Of a DNA stretch of 64,000 bases, positions 12,662 to 25,560 are shown one piece after another; position 1 is the stretch's first letter; every line of letters starts with the position of its first letter. The notes beneath the pieces are model-generated. The model saw only the letters and a program-made list of their open reading frames with translations. It was not told the origin of the DNA and did not search any database. The translations under genes and the position numbers were made by a program. Source of the stretch: Protonemura montana (Eukaryota; Arthropoda; Insecta; Plecoptera; Nemouridae); assembly GCA_947568835.1 (NCBI GenBank), contig OX387602.1:2202570-2266569 (forward strand), in the 5' to 3' direction.

Positions 12662-15149
12662 CCGGCACGTTGCTAGTTGCCTCACAGGTGTACCTCTAAA
12701 CGTAATTAACATCCTTCAAAATATTTTCATGGCGAACGAAAAATAAGCCAGCTATGTAGTGAAAATATTTACAGTATAATTATGGAATACCTCTACTTGG
12801 GCAATGATGACAGCTTTACAAATAATGAAAACAAGAACTGTGTACAAAGGTAGTACGTTTAATGTTGACATTGCTCAGACCTAATTACCTGCAGTGAGCC
12901 ATCTCTGCGGAAAATTTCAAGTTGTAACTTTGGAAAAAAAAAACCTTACACTTTGTCGAAATGGTATAGAGTGACACTTTATTTTTGTACAATAAATTAT
13001 TATTGTTTTTCAAGGATTGGGCACAACAAAAAGGCGTGCGTTGTGCTATATTTTCCGAGAACAACACATGTTTTAGGATGATATAGTATTTGATTGTCAA
13101 TACGAATGTCCGAAGTATTTTCTGCACGCCTCGGTCGGGATTACTCCATACTTGATATGATCATGACGGATGGGCTTACTGCACTGCTAGGGTGAGGGTT
13201 CAGCGAGGGAGGATGAATGATCACGTTTTGTGGAGTGAAATCAGAGAAGCGACAAACCAATTTCATGTCAATGTTCTATCAGGCATTGGGCCCACGCCGT
13301 CATTTCCATTTCTGATTGACGGCCTTTCAAATGAATCCAGGTTTGTCGCATGCGGAGGCCGGCGCCGATTTTTGAAGCAACTGAATAATTACTGAAAGCG
13401 AGAGAAAACGCGGGGAAAATGACTTTTCTTGACGATTGGTGAATTGAGCTTGTCGCGTCAGGATCGTGCGCATATCGTACATGTTCCAAGCTTTTAGGCA
13501 TAGGAAAGCAGATGCGTACCGACACATAATTTGGATTGATGTGGACTCAAAATTTCTTAGATATCCTTACACACAAATTAGTCGTTTCTTGAAACTTGCG
13601 GGTATAAAGTTCCTGTGCAGCGCGTTGCTAAGCGAAACTTCCTTAGGAAACTTTAGATACAATATTAACTGTGAAGTTTGTGTGGTAAGAGTAGATGACA
13701 AAGTTTACGTTTGATACCACGCATATACTAGACTAGAGTATCTGCAAATAGTTATTTTACTGATTACGAATGCTACATTCGATGCGATAATAAATTACAT
13801 TTAGCCTATTGCAATATATTTGCCTGCGGGAAATAAATTCAAACAAATATTTTGCCGCTTACCAGCAAATTTTAGAACAACTCTACCCAACCCCTATCAA
13901 AATAAGCGTCGCAATTCCCCATCCCATGCACTTTTGACATCGCGTTGTGTTCTGGTATGCTCACCTGGCAGGAGAAGCACTCGTTTTGAGAAATAGCTGA
14001 ACAGGAAAAGGAAGACCGGGTCATTTTCCTTACCTGAAAAGAAGAGAAGCATTGGTTAAAAACAATATTATTTATGTATCGTAATGAAAAGTATGACAAC
14101 TCAAATGGAGTCCTAGGAGAAGTCATTTTCTCTTATTCAACCATCGACATTGCAAAATGGCACATTCCGGCGGATGTTAAGATAGAAAAGTGTCATCGTC
14201 GGTCACGTGCTCAAACATTTGGAAACTGAACCCAAACACACTAATATAACTTTTCCTTGTTTGCTGGAGTTTAAGTCAGCAAAGGTTTTTGGTTCTGCTT
14301 GAAAAGTTTCTATTGGATTTCCTTCGTTATGTTACAGGACATTTTGATATATTATGCAGTTACTGGATTATGTTCCGTGAGAGAAAATGCCTATAAAACA
14401 CACACACACACTGAGAGAGAGAGAGAAGAGCGGTGGGAGGAGGGAGCGTGGGAGACGGCAATAGAATTGAAAGTATGTTTGCGTAATTAGTTCCTTGGAG
14501 GATTCGAGGCTGGCCGATAACGACGACCTAGTGGGCTGCAGAACGACCGAAGGATCGACCATAAAGCCATAAAACTGGAATATAATCCTGGAAAATGATG
14601 GTGCAAGCCATTGGATTCCAGCTCCTTGGTTCCGATAGACTCCGAGAGGTTATGTGCTTTTTACATTTTTTTCCCCTTCTTGAAAAGGAACGGAAAAATA
14701 CGTATTATTTCCAGGCGCGCTCTCAATTCGTTGTGAAGGTACCCAATGGAGGTAACCACTGAAGATCTGCCTCTCAATTTATTTCGAAATTGTAAGTGAC
14801 GTGGCTGAAGTTTTAGAGTAACCTCGATAGAAAACGACATAATGGCTTGGTAGCTCTGAAATATTTTTGGAGAATTCTGATTAAAAACCGACCTTTTTTT
14901 CTAACCTTTCAAATCACGATTCGACGTATAGGTAATGAAAAAAGTAATTACCTCACCTAGATTTCGATTAAGTCTGTGCAAAGATATACAACCATCGTAT
15001 AAATTAATTGCTGTTTTTTGTATTGCATATTCGGAAACTAATAAAAAACGTATTAATCAACCTATCTCTTACAATAGAACGGATCTTTCGGTTGTTGTCT
15101 GATAAATGGACAGGACGACGCAGGATGGCGTGCATTATAGCAAGTTTGT
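12662..15149. other. Noncoding stretch
   Basis: No recognisable exon or RNA gene. It holds a compound CA/GA microsatellite and open frames no longer than 85 codons. Confidence 0.55.
14398..14426. repeat. Compound (AC)n(GA)n microsatellite
   Basis: Seven AC units, then CT, then seven GA units. Confidence 0.9.
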
Positions 15150-15211
15150 AAGGAATCTAGTCAGCAGCCAGCGAGCGCATGTCAATCACCGTGCGACTAG
15201 CTAGATTCCTT
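15150..15211. other. Stem-loop candidate
   Basis: AAGGAATCTAG at the left pairs perfectly over 11 bp with CTAGATTCCTT at the right, with a 40-nt loop that can pair partly. The size is near the lower limit of a microRNA precursor, but the stem beyond the first 11 bp is poorly paired and neither arm matches an animal microRNA I recognise. It could also be a remnant of a small inverted-repeat element. Confidence 0.3.
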
Positions 15212-18200
15212 CGCCAGCTTCTTCACTATAGACACACAAACTACCAACAGAGCACAACAAGTCTCCACCAAAACAATGTTACCCCGTCCATAAACAAGAT
15301 TAATTAACTTCAAGATTTGGTGTTCCCTGCATGCATATACGTGTTATAATTAATATCCCATTGATAAAACAACGCCACAGGCAATTAAGCTTGACCATAT
15401 GCATAGGCGATCAGTCTGTCTCGTACGTAGGGTGAGCTAGTGATTATCAAAAGAGTCAGCCCCCGACAGACTGTTGAGCTCGGAGCTGCTGCAAAGTTTT
15501 GCTGGCGGTGGTAAAAATCTGCAAGGACATCGCACAGGTGGTCATGGTCTATTGGGTGCTCGCGTTTGCCCAGAGGACTAAGACTGGAGTCGAGGGCTTC
15601 TGCGCTGCGCTATGTAATTGCCCGTGTAATATGTCAGCAAGGGTAAGGATGGCGGTAGCAACGCCGCCGGCCACTGTCAAGACGATTGCCGGTGTGGCAC
15701 GACTCCTTCGTTGGGAAGTGCATTAGCTTCTTATTTCAGTGTTTCAGGATAATTTCAGTCGTAGTGAAAGAGCGAAAGACTGTAATTATAGCGAGGGGGT
15801 ACCATGGTGCGCCTCGGGGGGGTTCTGGCATTCCCAACCGCGTACCTTTCTTATTAATATTTGTTATTACGATGAGTAGCTGAGGATAGCAACTTTCGGT
15901 AGCAGTCTAAAAGGATCTTTGTTTATATTGACGGTGCAATCCACTCACAAAGAAAAAAAAAAAAACCGTGAGTAGACCTGTGTAGCTAATTTGATACGTG
16001 AATAAGTGGAATTGAAATCATCGTGGAGAAATAATTAAGAAGTAAGAGCCGGACTGAAAAGAATTCCCACATGAAAAAGCAAGCTGGAAAAAAATGCAAC
16101 AAAAAAGTGAAGGTAGACTTGGAACTCTTTTGGTCGAGAATTCGTCACTAACAAATAATTTGCAGAGAAAGTATTTTCATGGCATCCAGCCGTCTAATAA
16201 AAACTATAGTGACAAAATAGATTACTTGTGCTCTTTGTCTCTTTCCTTGGTCTTTGACTTGTTCGCTTTGTCTCCACAAATGAGGAGAGCACGATCCGAA
16301 GAGAGTCTAAGATTGAATACCGGGTCCACCCATCCGGGACGGTGGCTGACGGAGGCTGCAGTGGTCGGGGTGGTTGGTGGCAAGGGGTGGGAGGCAAGGT
16401 AGAGAAGCAATCAGTGGTGAATGAAGATCTCCAGACGAAGCTCAGCCTTAACGTGCCAGTAATCTCTTAACTGCTATATTGAATCCAAAACTTGGAAGCC
16501 GTGGCTACAGAGATAGATACTATATGGGTCTACATATTGGTACAGAATTCATCAAATCAGGATTGGTTATTTTTTTCTGTAACCGTTAAATCTGGGAGCA
16601 ATCATGTCCTGGGTGCCTCGGTGTGGGGGGATAGAGGCTCTTGCTCCCGGGAGTAAGACGGCTTGACAGCAGGAGCCTGCCGAAGATGTGTTAACTCAAT
16701 CGGTTAATAGCACATTTGCATATTAAAACCATCCGCCGAATCAAAGAGATCAAAGGATAAAACGCATGAACGAAATGATCATTACCTATTCTTTTCACCT
16801 AGCTAACTAATGCTGTCGGTGGCTTACACATAATCAAATCAGACGGCTAGGCTGCGCGCCGGCTGTGATTGCCAAAGGTTGCGTTGACAATGGTCGTAGA
16901 TTTAAACGTGCTCCTGGACCGATAGGGGGCCGCACTGCGAACCGAGATCACGTGTTTGCCTAATAGATTAGAGGAAGGGTTACGGGATTACACGCATTTG
17001 AATATAATACAAAATATGAGATGAAACGATATACGCTTCGAACAAGAAAATCCTCGAGTCGGCAAGATGAATAAGCAACTTGGGAAATTGAATCTTTTGA
17101 ACAGGAACAAGAAATGATGTAGATTAAGTTGGTAGATAAGTGAGTTTTTCTTTATAGTGAATTTACTAATGTAATAGCGTCGTCCAGTGGACAGGCTCAC
17201 GGATGATAAGGCACAAGGACAATAGAATGACTACTAAACAAATGGTCATCAACTATAAAAGAATTTAAGATGATGATGATAGTCGATGACTTGAAACATT
17301 CCGCCGTCCTGTTGGCAAAGAAGCACGTCTTCTTACGAACGACGCGCAAACTTCGGCGCAGTTTTAAGACTGTAATCAATTACCTGATGTTCCCAGTCAC
17401 ATGCTAATGTCAGGTAAAGGAAGAGCGACATTCTCGGCTCCTAGTCGAGGCCCCTAATCGAATCACTCTCTTCTCGTAGTTAATTTCAACTAAATCACGA
17501 AGAATTTCCAGTGTTTAGCATGTACGTAATCCGACATTAGGCATGATAGCACCGCCGAGCGAGCGAGGACGTTAAATTGATTGGAGTTACTTGAAGATCG
17601 CTTAACCGTAACATAAGCCTGATCTCGAGAATATTCTATTCGTTACGGTTAACTAATCCTATAAAGAAAACATGTTTTTATCGAGGATAGGGTTGCCGAG
17701 TTAAATAATTATCTAATCCAGTGAATAGATGGACATAAACTAGGTTTAGGAAGCTTCAAAAAGTAAAATCCTCTTCCAGCTTTAAGGGTTTTTGGCTTGC
17801 ATAAAAGTAGCTATAATCGAATCTAATATAGATTTAATTTAATAATATTGCCAGTTATTAAACTTCATGAACTGACACGATAATATGTCTCGAAGTTTCC
17901 ATTAAATCCAAAGAATTTTGCGCCACATTCCATGGCTAAAAATGCGAAAACTATTTATTCTACCAATAGAGGATCAATTTTGATTTTCCCAAAAAAAGCG
18001 TGACTGGTAATTTTGTAATCAACGTGAATAGCGATTGTTGAATGCACGAAAGACGACCGTGTAGTTGGATGCAAGGAGAGCCGGGGCGCGGCACAACGCG
18101 CAGGACTTTCATGACACTGACAGTTTGACTTTGAGCGTGAGGGACGGCGCATCTAATCGCCACCATCCGAAAGGTGGACGGGAGATGGCGTGCCTTTCGG

Positions 18201-21060
18201 CTCGCCTTTCGGTAACCTGGCGCCCATCTGCCATGGAAAGTGATACGTCTTTTCTGTAATCAGCATGATCATTATCCGAAATTAATGCGAATACTCTCCA
18301 GTTAAAAGTAGCACAATCGAACGTTCAAAACGTTCTCGAGCTTTTAAGAAATTCCCTTGTAAATCTACGATGCCTGAGTTACCAAGTTTTTCAATTAAAA
18401 ACTTCCTATTGCTCAACGGAAAAAAAAGGAACTACGAAGCCGTACGGTATACACCGTAGAAAAAAGTACCTGCCGTAATTATCTCAAAATTAACTCGAGA
18501 CAAGAATATAAAGATAAAGGATTTCAGACACATAGAAAAACGTTTTCACTTTCATCTCTTTCTGATAGAATAGTTGTCGAAATGAGATTCTCTTGGGTAC
18601 ATGACACGGTGTACGCCCCCACATTCATCGGGGTACCGTGGGATGAAGGATCGCCTTGGATGGACGAGCGTTTTTCCATGACACTCAATTAAGTTAGTAA
18701 ATTAAACGTGCGGTTTTATGGGGCATTGGGTGATGCCGTGAAACAACGATGAGGAGGAGTAGGCCCTCGTGGAGGAGATTACTGGTTGTCTACGTCACTC
18801 AAATTCATGTACACGCATATTACACACACGGCTATCATTACCCCTAGGAATAGGCACCATTTCGCGTGATGCGCTCTAAGTATCATAAATTAAGTTAAAC
18901 GATTTTATTCAACTGTATTTTACTCATATTCTCTATTCTAATTACAAAATGTATGCGTCTGCACTAAATCAGCCACAGTGAAAATTGTAAAAATATATAT
19001 GTTTAATATTTTTTACGGTCGACGTTGTAAATCATTGTCAAGAATGGGAGGATATGGGGGAAAAATATTTAAGGCGCAACATGTAGTTTAAAGGTGTATA
19101 ATTACGTGGCATTAAGTTAATTGGCTTTCTACGGAACAAAATGAGTTCTGAACGTTAAGATGAGCACGAACAATAATGTTCTGGTGCCGAATCGTCAGGC
19201 GTACACACACCTGTAGATAGACTTTCTGGCCGATGCGAAATGGATGCCTGGTCTAGCCAGACAGCCCCTTACTGGAAAGGAGCTCACGCCCGAATGTGAT
19301 TGATTTCCAGAAGGCTATTTCAATAGGTCCTTTGTTATCAGCTCAGACCATCACCAGAAAGCCTGTGCGTCGTGAAAATCGACGGTTTGTTTTTCCATCC
19401 TCGCATCATGCTGGAGAATCCGGATTCATATCGCCTAGCCACTGATTGAGGTTCCTTTTTGGCTTTTTGGAATGGGCGGCGTGGGGGTTGGCGAAGAGGA
19501 GAGAAGGGGTGGAGGCGCCGAACAAGTAAGGAGGTGTTCTATTTGTGTGCTCTTCTGGATTATCAGCCGATGGAGTTCCAAACTATTACATTATATAACG
19601 CACTTAGCACAGCAAATGTCAACTGCGGTGGCGGTTACCAAATGCTACCAGAAGATACCTTCATATATCTAGAGAGAAAATGATTTCCAAGTTTAGAATC
19701 TTCTGCTCCTCTCTGCTAGCAAACTTAACCATTTCGATTCCTCTCGGATTCGGATAAAGTTTTGCCATCAGTTTCTTATAAATAATAAAGTTTATTTGCG
19801 ATGATTGAGAGTTGGAAGGGAAATGGCGGAGAAAATTTACACCGTAAAGTTATAATGAAATGAAGACAACATAATATTATTTCACGTGGGTTTATAACAT
19901 AATGCGTTGGCGATGGAAACAACGGAATACACCTCGCTCGAGCTCTTGCCGTTTATACGTTGAGTAGCGAGCATAGCGGCATAACACATTTCACGTGCTT
20001 TCAAACATTCTACGCTCGAGTCATTTGCAGCTGATGTCTACGCGTAAATCGGAACAAGACAAATAAAACCCGGGCATAAAAACAAGCGAAACGAAATTGA
20101 AAAGTTAAATTCAGCGGTTTAACTCGTTTAATTACATGGTTTAACACTTCGTGAAATCTTTCAACGGTTCCACTCGCTTCCGAAGGCACCTCCAGTCCCG
20201 CTCAGGTATACCGCCTCGCCATGGGCCTTGAGCTAAGACACTTTGATACACGACTTTCAGCTTTAGAGTCCTGCTAAGCGAGTCTACCTCGAACAAATTG
20301 TATTGAATCGAAATTCATCAAGTCCACTGAATAGGGAGCCAGATCTTATTCAAACTTATTGACCATTGTCCTCGGTAAAACATGTATTATATGATTTCTA
20401 AAATATCGCTTGCTCTATTTTGTTACTGACGTATAACGCCGTCGCCGGCGGAATCTCTTTAGCATGCCATTCGCAATCAATCATGTGCGATAGCTTTTTG
20501 TAGTTCGCTGGTGGCACAGAAAATTCTCGCCCTTCTGTTTCTGTCTAGAGTTTAATGTTTAGAGCGTCAAAGCCACAGAGAACATAAATTTTGAATCAAT
20601 TAGGTTCATGAAGTCGTAGTTATTTTCGTAAGTTAGGTTAATAAATTCAATGCTAAGCTTGCACACTTAAGTTTGATTCCGGGCATGATCTACGAGTGGT
20701 ATAACATTTAATTCACGACATTCCTGTGAAACAGTGCTGCAGTGTAAGTACCCGTAGAGTACTTTCAGGAGTTGAGTGCCGCGAAAAGTGTATTATCGTT
20801 GTAATTGCGTTGCTTGTGTTGTTTCAATCTTGAGGGAAATGGTGTGGTAGATAGTTCAAAGAAGCCTGCAGCCAGCAGCAAGCAGTCCATCATTTTCTTG
20901 ACACTTGGAGGTCCAGATACGTTGAAGGATTTCATAAGTTCCTTGGTCGGTAATTAGGGATATTACTGCACTAACTTCGTGGTGGTCACTTTTTCTTCCT
21001 AAAAGTGGTACTGTTAAATAGTGGCACAAACACTTCAATTCCTGGCCCTTGTTTCAATCA
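15212..21060. other. Noncoding stretch, nothing recognised
   Basis: The longest open frame is 102 codons (16094-16402) and has no recognisable features. No tRNA-like or snRNA-like sequence was seen. A short hairpin near 17380-17417 was considered as a microRNA and rejected. Confidence 0.55.
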
Positions 21061-21276
21061 ATCTGGCGGCGACGCTGGCGACGCCGCCGACATGCCTGAA
21101 GCGTCTTATTGTCGAAACGAATTCAATTTCCCATAGAAAAACTTTTTTACACAAAGATCTCTGCATCTTTCAGCTTATTTTTTGCAATTTGCAGCCAAGC
21201 AGAGAAAACAGCCCCCAGTGTCGCGACGCCAGAAGTGTGAGATATTATCGCGCGACGCCTTACTGTTCCTGTCAGA

Positions 21277-21318
21277 GGCGTCGCCGCCGCCGTCGCCGAC
21301 GCCGCCGACGCCGCCGTC
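21277..21318. repeat. GNC triplet tract
   Basis: The clearest of about a dozen dispersed tracts. About 40 bp is composed almost entirely of GCC, GTC and GAC triplets in one phase (GGCGTCGCCGCC...). Read in one plus-strand frame it gives a string of Arg codons inside a 113-codon open frame, and in another a Pro/Ser/Thr-rich run. Confidence 0.75.
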
Positions 21319-24300
21319 CGATACAGCTTTACATAAAAATATATCGCGTTTTTTATTTGTAGGCACATGAAAGCGCCGCACATTTTTGTTTCGCTTCAAT
21401 TCAATTACATTTCATGATATGGTGCCACAAAAACAAGTTTCTATATGAAGTTTTGTCTAGAAAATTGTCAAAAATATACACGCCGCGCGCCGAAAAAAAA
21501 ATAAAGTTTTTGTTTGTAAGATGAATGAGGTCTAAACAGGAGTCACGTATAGGATCTATATTTTATTAGAACGATCGTAAAGATAAATAACGCGGCTGTC
21601 TACCGATATAATGTAAGTCTTCGGCTTGACATTGGCCCTGCGTCTGAGAAACAACACATAAACGGAGCGCGGGGGCCTCTCGACGCCCAGCCCGTGGCGT
21701 CGACGCCCGGCGTCTAACGACTGACAACAGCTGTGATTGATTTTAGAGAAGCGCTCCTGTCGGCTACGTTGCGAGCGAGCGACACTGCCTCAAGTTTTCT
21801 TGAGTAGCATTTGGTCTCGAGTGGCAATTTCTTTACATCGAAAACAAAGATTTGCAGAAATAAAACGGGATTCGCGCGTTCCCGGTGCGATCGAGCACCG
21901 CGTGGGATAATGTAAGGCTCGAAGTGTGTGCTCGCCCTGTGTTTTGTAAAGATTGTCACGCTCGGGGGGAGACACAATTACACGATCGCCGCCTTCAATT
22001 GAGACGAGAGCCGACACTGGCCAGCCGACGCCGACACCGGCTGGATGAGAATCTGATCACTTAACAGCAATATTGTATTTCATCAACATTGACTGATCAA
22101 TTTATTCTGGTATCTGCGTTTGGAATAGAGCTCAAGAATTTACGCAAATTGCATTTTATTCTCGAACATCGACGATGGCAAAATATAGTGTTCGGTATCT
22201 AGAGAATGGTTTATAGAATAATGTTATGTTCCAAGTTCGGGAGGCATTTTGATCAGAAGCCAGATCCTTGCAGATGTCGAGCCACCCAAGCCGGCGCACC
22301 AGGACCACCTCGGGATAGACCCGGTCGCTGCTGAAAGTGGGTGGGGGCGTGGGGGTAGGCTCCCAGGAGATGGCGTCGCGACGACCTGCAGGGAAACTTC
22401 AGACGTCGCATACAAGATTCGGCGCCGCCTTTGAAAACACCTCCGCACAAACTTTACTGATATCCCTTATTTCAATGGGGTCATACAAAGTAACAAAGAT
22501 CGAACATTGTTGGAAATTTTATAAGTTGCAGGTCGGCGTTTATCTAACTTGCTGGAATCAATGGTGGTTAAAACTGGGCGAGAATGAGTTTACCGTGGCA
22601 ATATGCAGTGTTCCATAATTCAGGATGAATTTTCAACGGGGGAACGTATAAGGGATAAAAATAATAACGCTAAGGTGGGCATAAGAAATATTACACGCAC
22701 ACATTCCGGCGTGTCAGCCACGCAGGAGGAGATATATTGGCATGACGAATCCGTTATGAGGATGTTCCATTAAAAGCAGGCCCGTAACCCGTACCCTTTA
22801 TTAGAGGCGGTAATTGATTTACTCGTTCGTAGACCCAAACCAGAGGAAATGACTTTTAGTTTCATAGTTTAGAATTCTGATAAGAAATTCTCGTTCAGGG
22901 TTACACGGTCAAAATGAATGTCCGCCTGGCACATAAAAATTTGACTGTTTTTCTCTAGTTTTATGGCTTATTTCATGCGTAAAGTTTCAACGAAAATGAT
23001 GATAATAATAACGCATTTGTAGTGAGTGACGCACTTTCTGCCAGCAGCTAACCAACCGTTTAATTGCCGTAAGGAATAATTTAACCATTCCCTTGTTTAA
23101 CTCGACGGTTTTTTACGTGCCGTCATCTCGTCGACGTCGCCGTCGTCGTTGTCGTCGCTGTCTCGTGCCAGCGCCAAAGCAAACTCACAACACGTGTTTC
23201 TTACATTTCTCCACGCTGAAGTTAATTAGTCAGAGTATTCCTTTAATTAACCATGAAGACGTGCCGTTAGAGCCAAGGGCCCATCTGGTACACTCCTTTA
23301 AACTCATCTATACTACCGAATTATTGTCAACCCACATCGATAAACTGGCATGCTGTTTTACTGATAAGGAGGTTAATGATGGAGCTTTACCAGTCTATTA
23401 TTGGCAAAGACGTATTACCGGCTGTTAAAAAAGGGAACACTTATTTCAGCTGTTAAGAGTTAAGGTGGTCTCGAATGTGTTATCTTAAGAGTAATAAAAT
23501 AAGAACGAGGAAAGAAAGACAATTATTCAAATCTCCTGTTCTAGAAATTAGTAAATTGCTATAATTTATCAATGTTGCTGCGCCGCGATGGCTAATTGGA
23601 GCCGGCTCGAGTCGCCTCGTCGCGAAGCAGCAAAAAAGAGCCGGCATTTTAATGGGCGCTTCCTCTTGCAGGGCAATCGCGGGTCGCGACGCCATTCAAC
23701 CCAACGGTTCACGGACACTTGCATCACACTTTTCTTCCATTTTTCCTTCTCTCCGACATGATATTCTCTAATAATATGTTTCTTGCACGACAGGCCATCT
23801 TGTCGCCTCTGTATGTTACGTCACTTGCACGACGACTTCCAGCTACTTGATGAAATATGATGTGCACTTTCCACTTAAATTCCATCTCATTAATTTCATT
23901 AACCTTCTGTCATAATTAAGATTTGTTTTACGTCCCTCAAGTGTAGGATGTGTGTCTTAGCAGCTAACAAACACGGTCTCTACATGGGAAGAATGCTTTA
24001 CTACTGATGTCTGTAGCAAGAAGAGTAAGTGCACCCTTGCATAAGTCTGCAAACTAGGAAGATGCATATTAATGATGGACAAACAATAAGAGAGTGGAAA
24101 AACAGACTCACAGTTTATTGAAATTAATATTTATTAAAACTGATGTATTCCTGTGAGCAGCGATGTACGATATTTCTCAAACGTGTAGAGTTTCAAAGAA
24201 ATCAAGCTCACGGGTCGGAGATACCCGACTTCATTTAAAGATTCGTTCTATTTCCAGCGAGAAGCTTTCTTCATCGCTGCCAATTGCCAATATGCCCATA

Positions 24301-25488
24301 TCTTGTCCCAGACAATTTCCTTGTAACAGGGAATATAATGAAACATGTTCTCCGATAAGTTCACTTCTTCCAGTTGAATCTGGAGGCTTGAGTTGATCTC
24401 TCCATTTCATCTCCTGTCACTCGCTATTGCTCTTCCCTATTTCTCGTCGCTCAGTCTTCGACGGGGAAAAAACGGCAGATCGTCACGTGTTATTTCTGTT
24501 AAAAATAAGTAAGAGAAAAACGGCGATCTAAAAATCCTTATATCTTTAGGTGCTGGTTCAGCAGTTCTTATATAAGTTATTCCCCTCCGGAGCGATTTAT
24601 CCCGGTTAGAAACCACTTTGCCAACTCGCAAGTCTACGGGGCTTTTGTGAGAGGAAGAATGGCTCTGGCTTCCGGCCGTGGTGATGATGGTTCTCCCTTT
24701 TAGAGACCTACCAACTAGTGCTGGAAATGATTTCCTACAGAAAAATGAATTACGCTTTGCCCAAAAAACTGAAGCCCGACACTGTCCGATCAATTATTAT
24801 CGTAAGTATATAACATGCCGTAAAAAGCTTCAGGCGGACTTCGGTGGATGCCCGGTCAGAGGAATGGACCTCCGCGTCAATGGCCGACGAGGCCGTCGAT
24901 CGCATCGTACCACAAACAGCCATCGAGCACGAAGAAAGGACGAGGCATGGAAGATGACATGCTCGTTATGGTCATTGTTAAAAAGGCTTGATGAGTTGAA
25001 ATTCAACGGACAGCTGAATCGTCCTCGCGGTCGCCGGTGACCTATCACCTTCTTAATGAAGAAACGGCTATTCTTTCTTGCTTGTCTGCTGACAATTACA
25101 ATGACGGCGTCCATTAATTGAACAATGTCCGCCGACCCCTTGAAAACGAGCTCATACAATAAAAGCGACGTAAAACGCTTGATCGAAGCACCAATGGGTT
25201 AGCGACGTTCGCTCGTATAGGTAGAGGCACCAATTAAAACTTTCCGGTAAACAATTTGAGTTTGAAAGTGCCATTACACCACTAGCCGTAGGAAAGAAAT
25301 AATAATTCACACATCAACCAGAACACGAAAATTATTTCTACAGCTCTTTTCCCAAGATGCTCGTTTTATTATCTCTCGGTTGTTAAGGCGTAATATAGTT
25401 CCGTGCAATTTCGTCGCTCCCTCTAGTCGTTGTGCCAGGATTAACGTGCTTCTCAAAGGTTTAATAAATATTCGCCGGCATGCTCGAT

Positions 25489-25512
25489 AGCGACGCCGAC
25501 GCCGACGTCGGT
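25489..25512. repeat. GNC triplet tract
   Basis: GCGACGCCGACGCCGACGTC repeats the GCCGAC hexamer, the same sequence class as the tracts near 7.84, 8.30, 21.3, 22.0, 35.95 and 38.56 kb. Confidence 0.75.
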
Positions 25513-25560
25513 CTCGGCGAGCCGGGAAGCGACGCTTAAGCCCTCCGTGCAGCATGTCTC

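Larger units (their letters stand above)
21061..25560. other. Noncoding stretch rich in GNC-type triplet tracts
   Basis: Tracts made of GCC, GAC and GTC triplets recur near 21065-21092, 21277-21318, 21680-21720, 22024-22037, 23127-23166 and 25489-25512. They create Arg-rich or Ala/Thr/Ser-rich open frames, such as a run of Arg codons near 21300, which I regard as repeat-derived. No gene is recognised. Open frames of 118-120 codons at 24437-25040 have no domain features. Confidence 0.55.

Noticed and set aside
17380-17417. Hairpin whose right arm contains TGTCAGGTAAAG-like text, as in animal miR-8
   Set aside because: The 5' end of the mature sequence does not match, the stem is only about 8-12 bp, and the whole hairpin is too short for a microRNA precursor.
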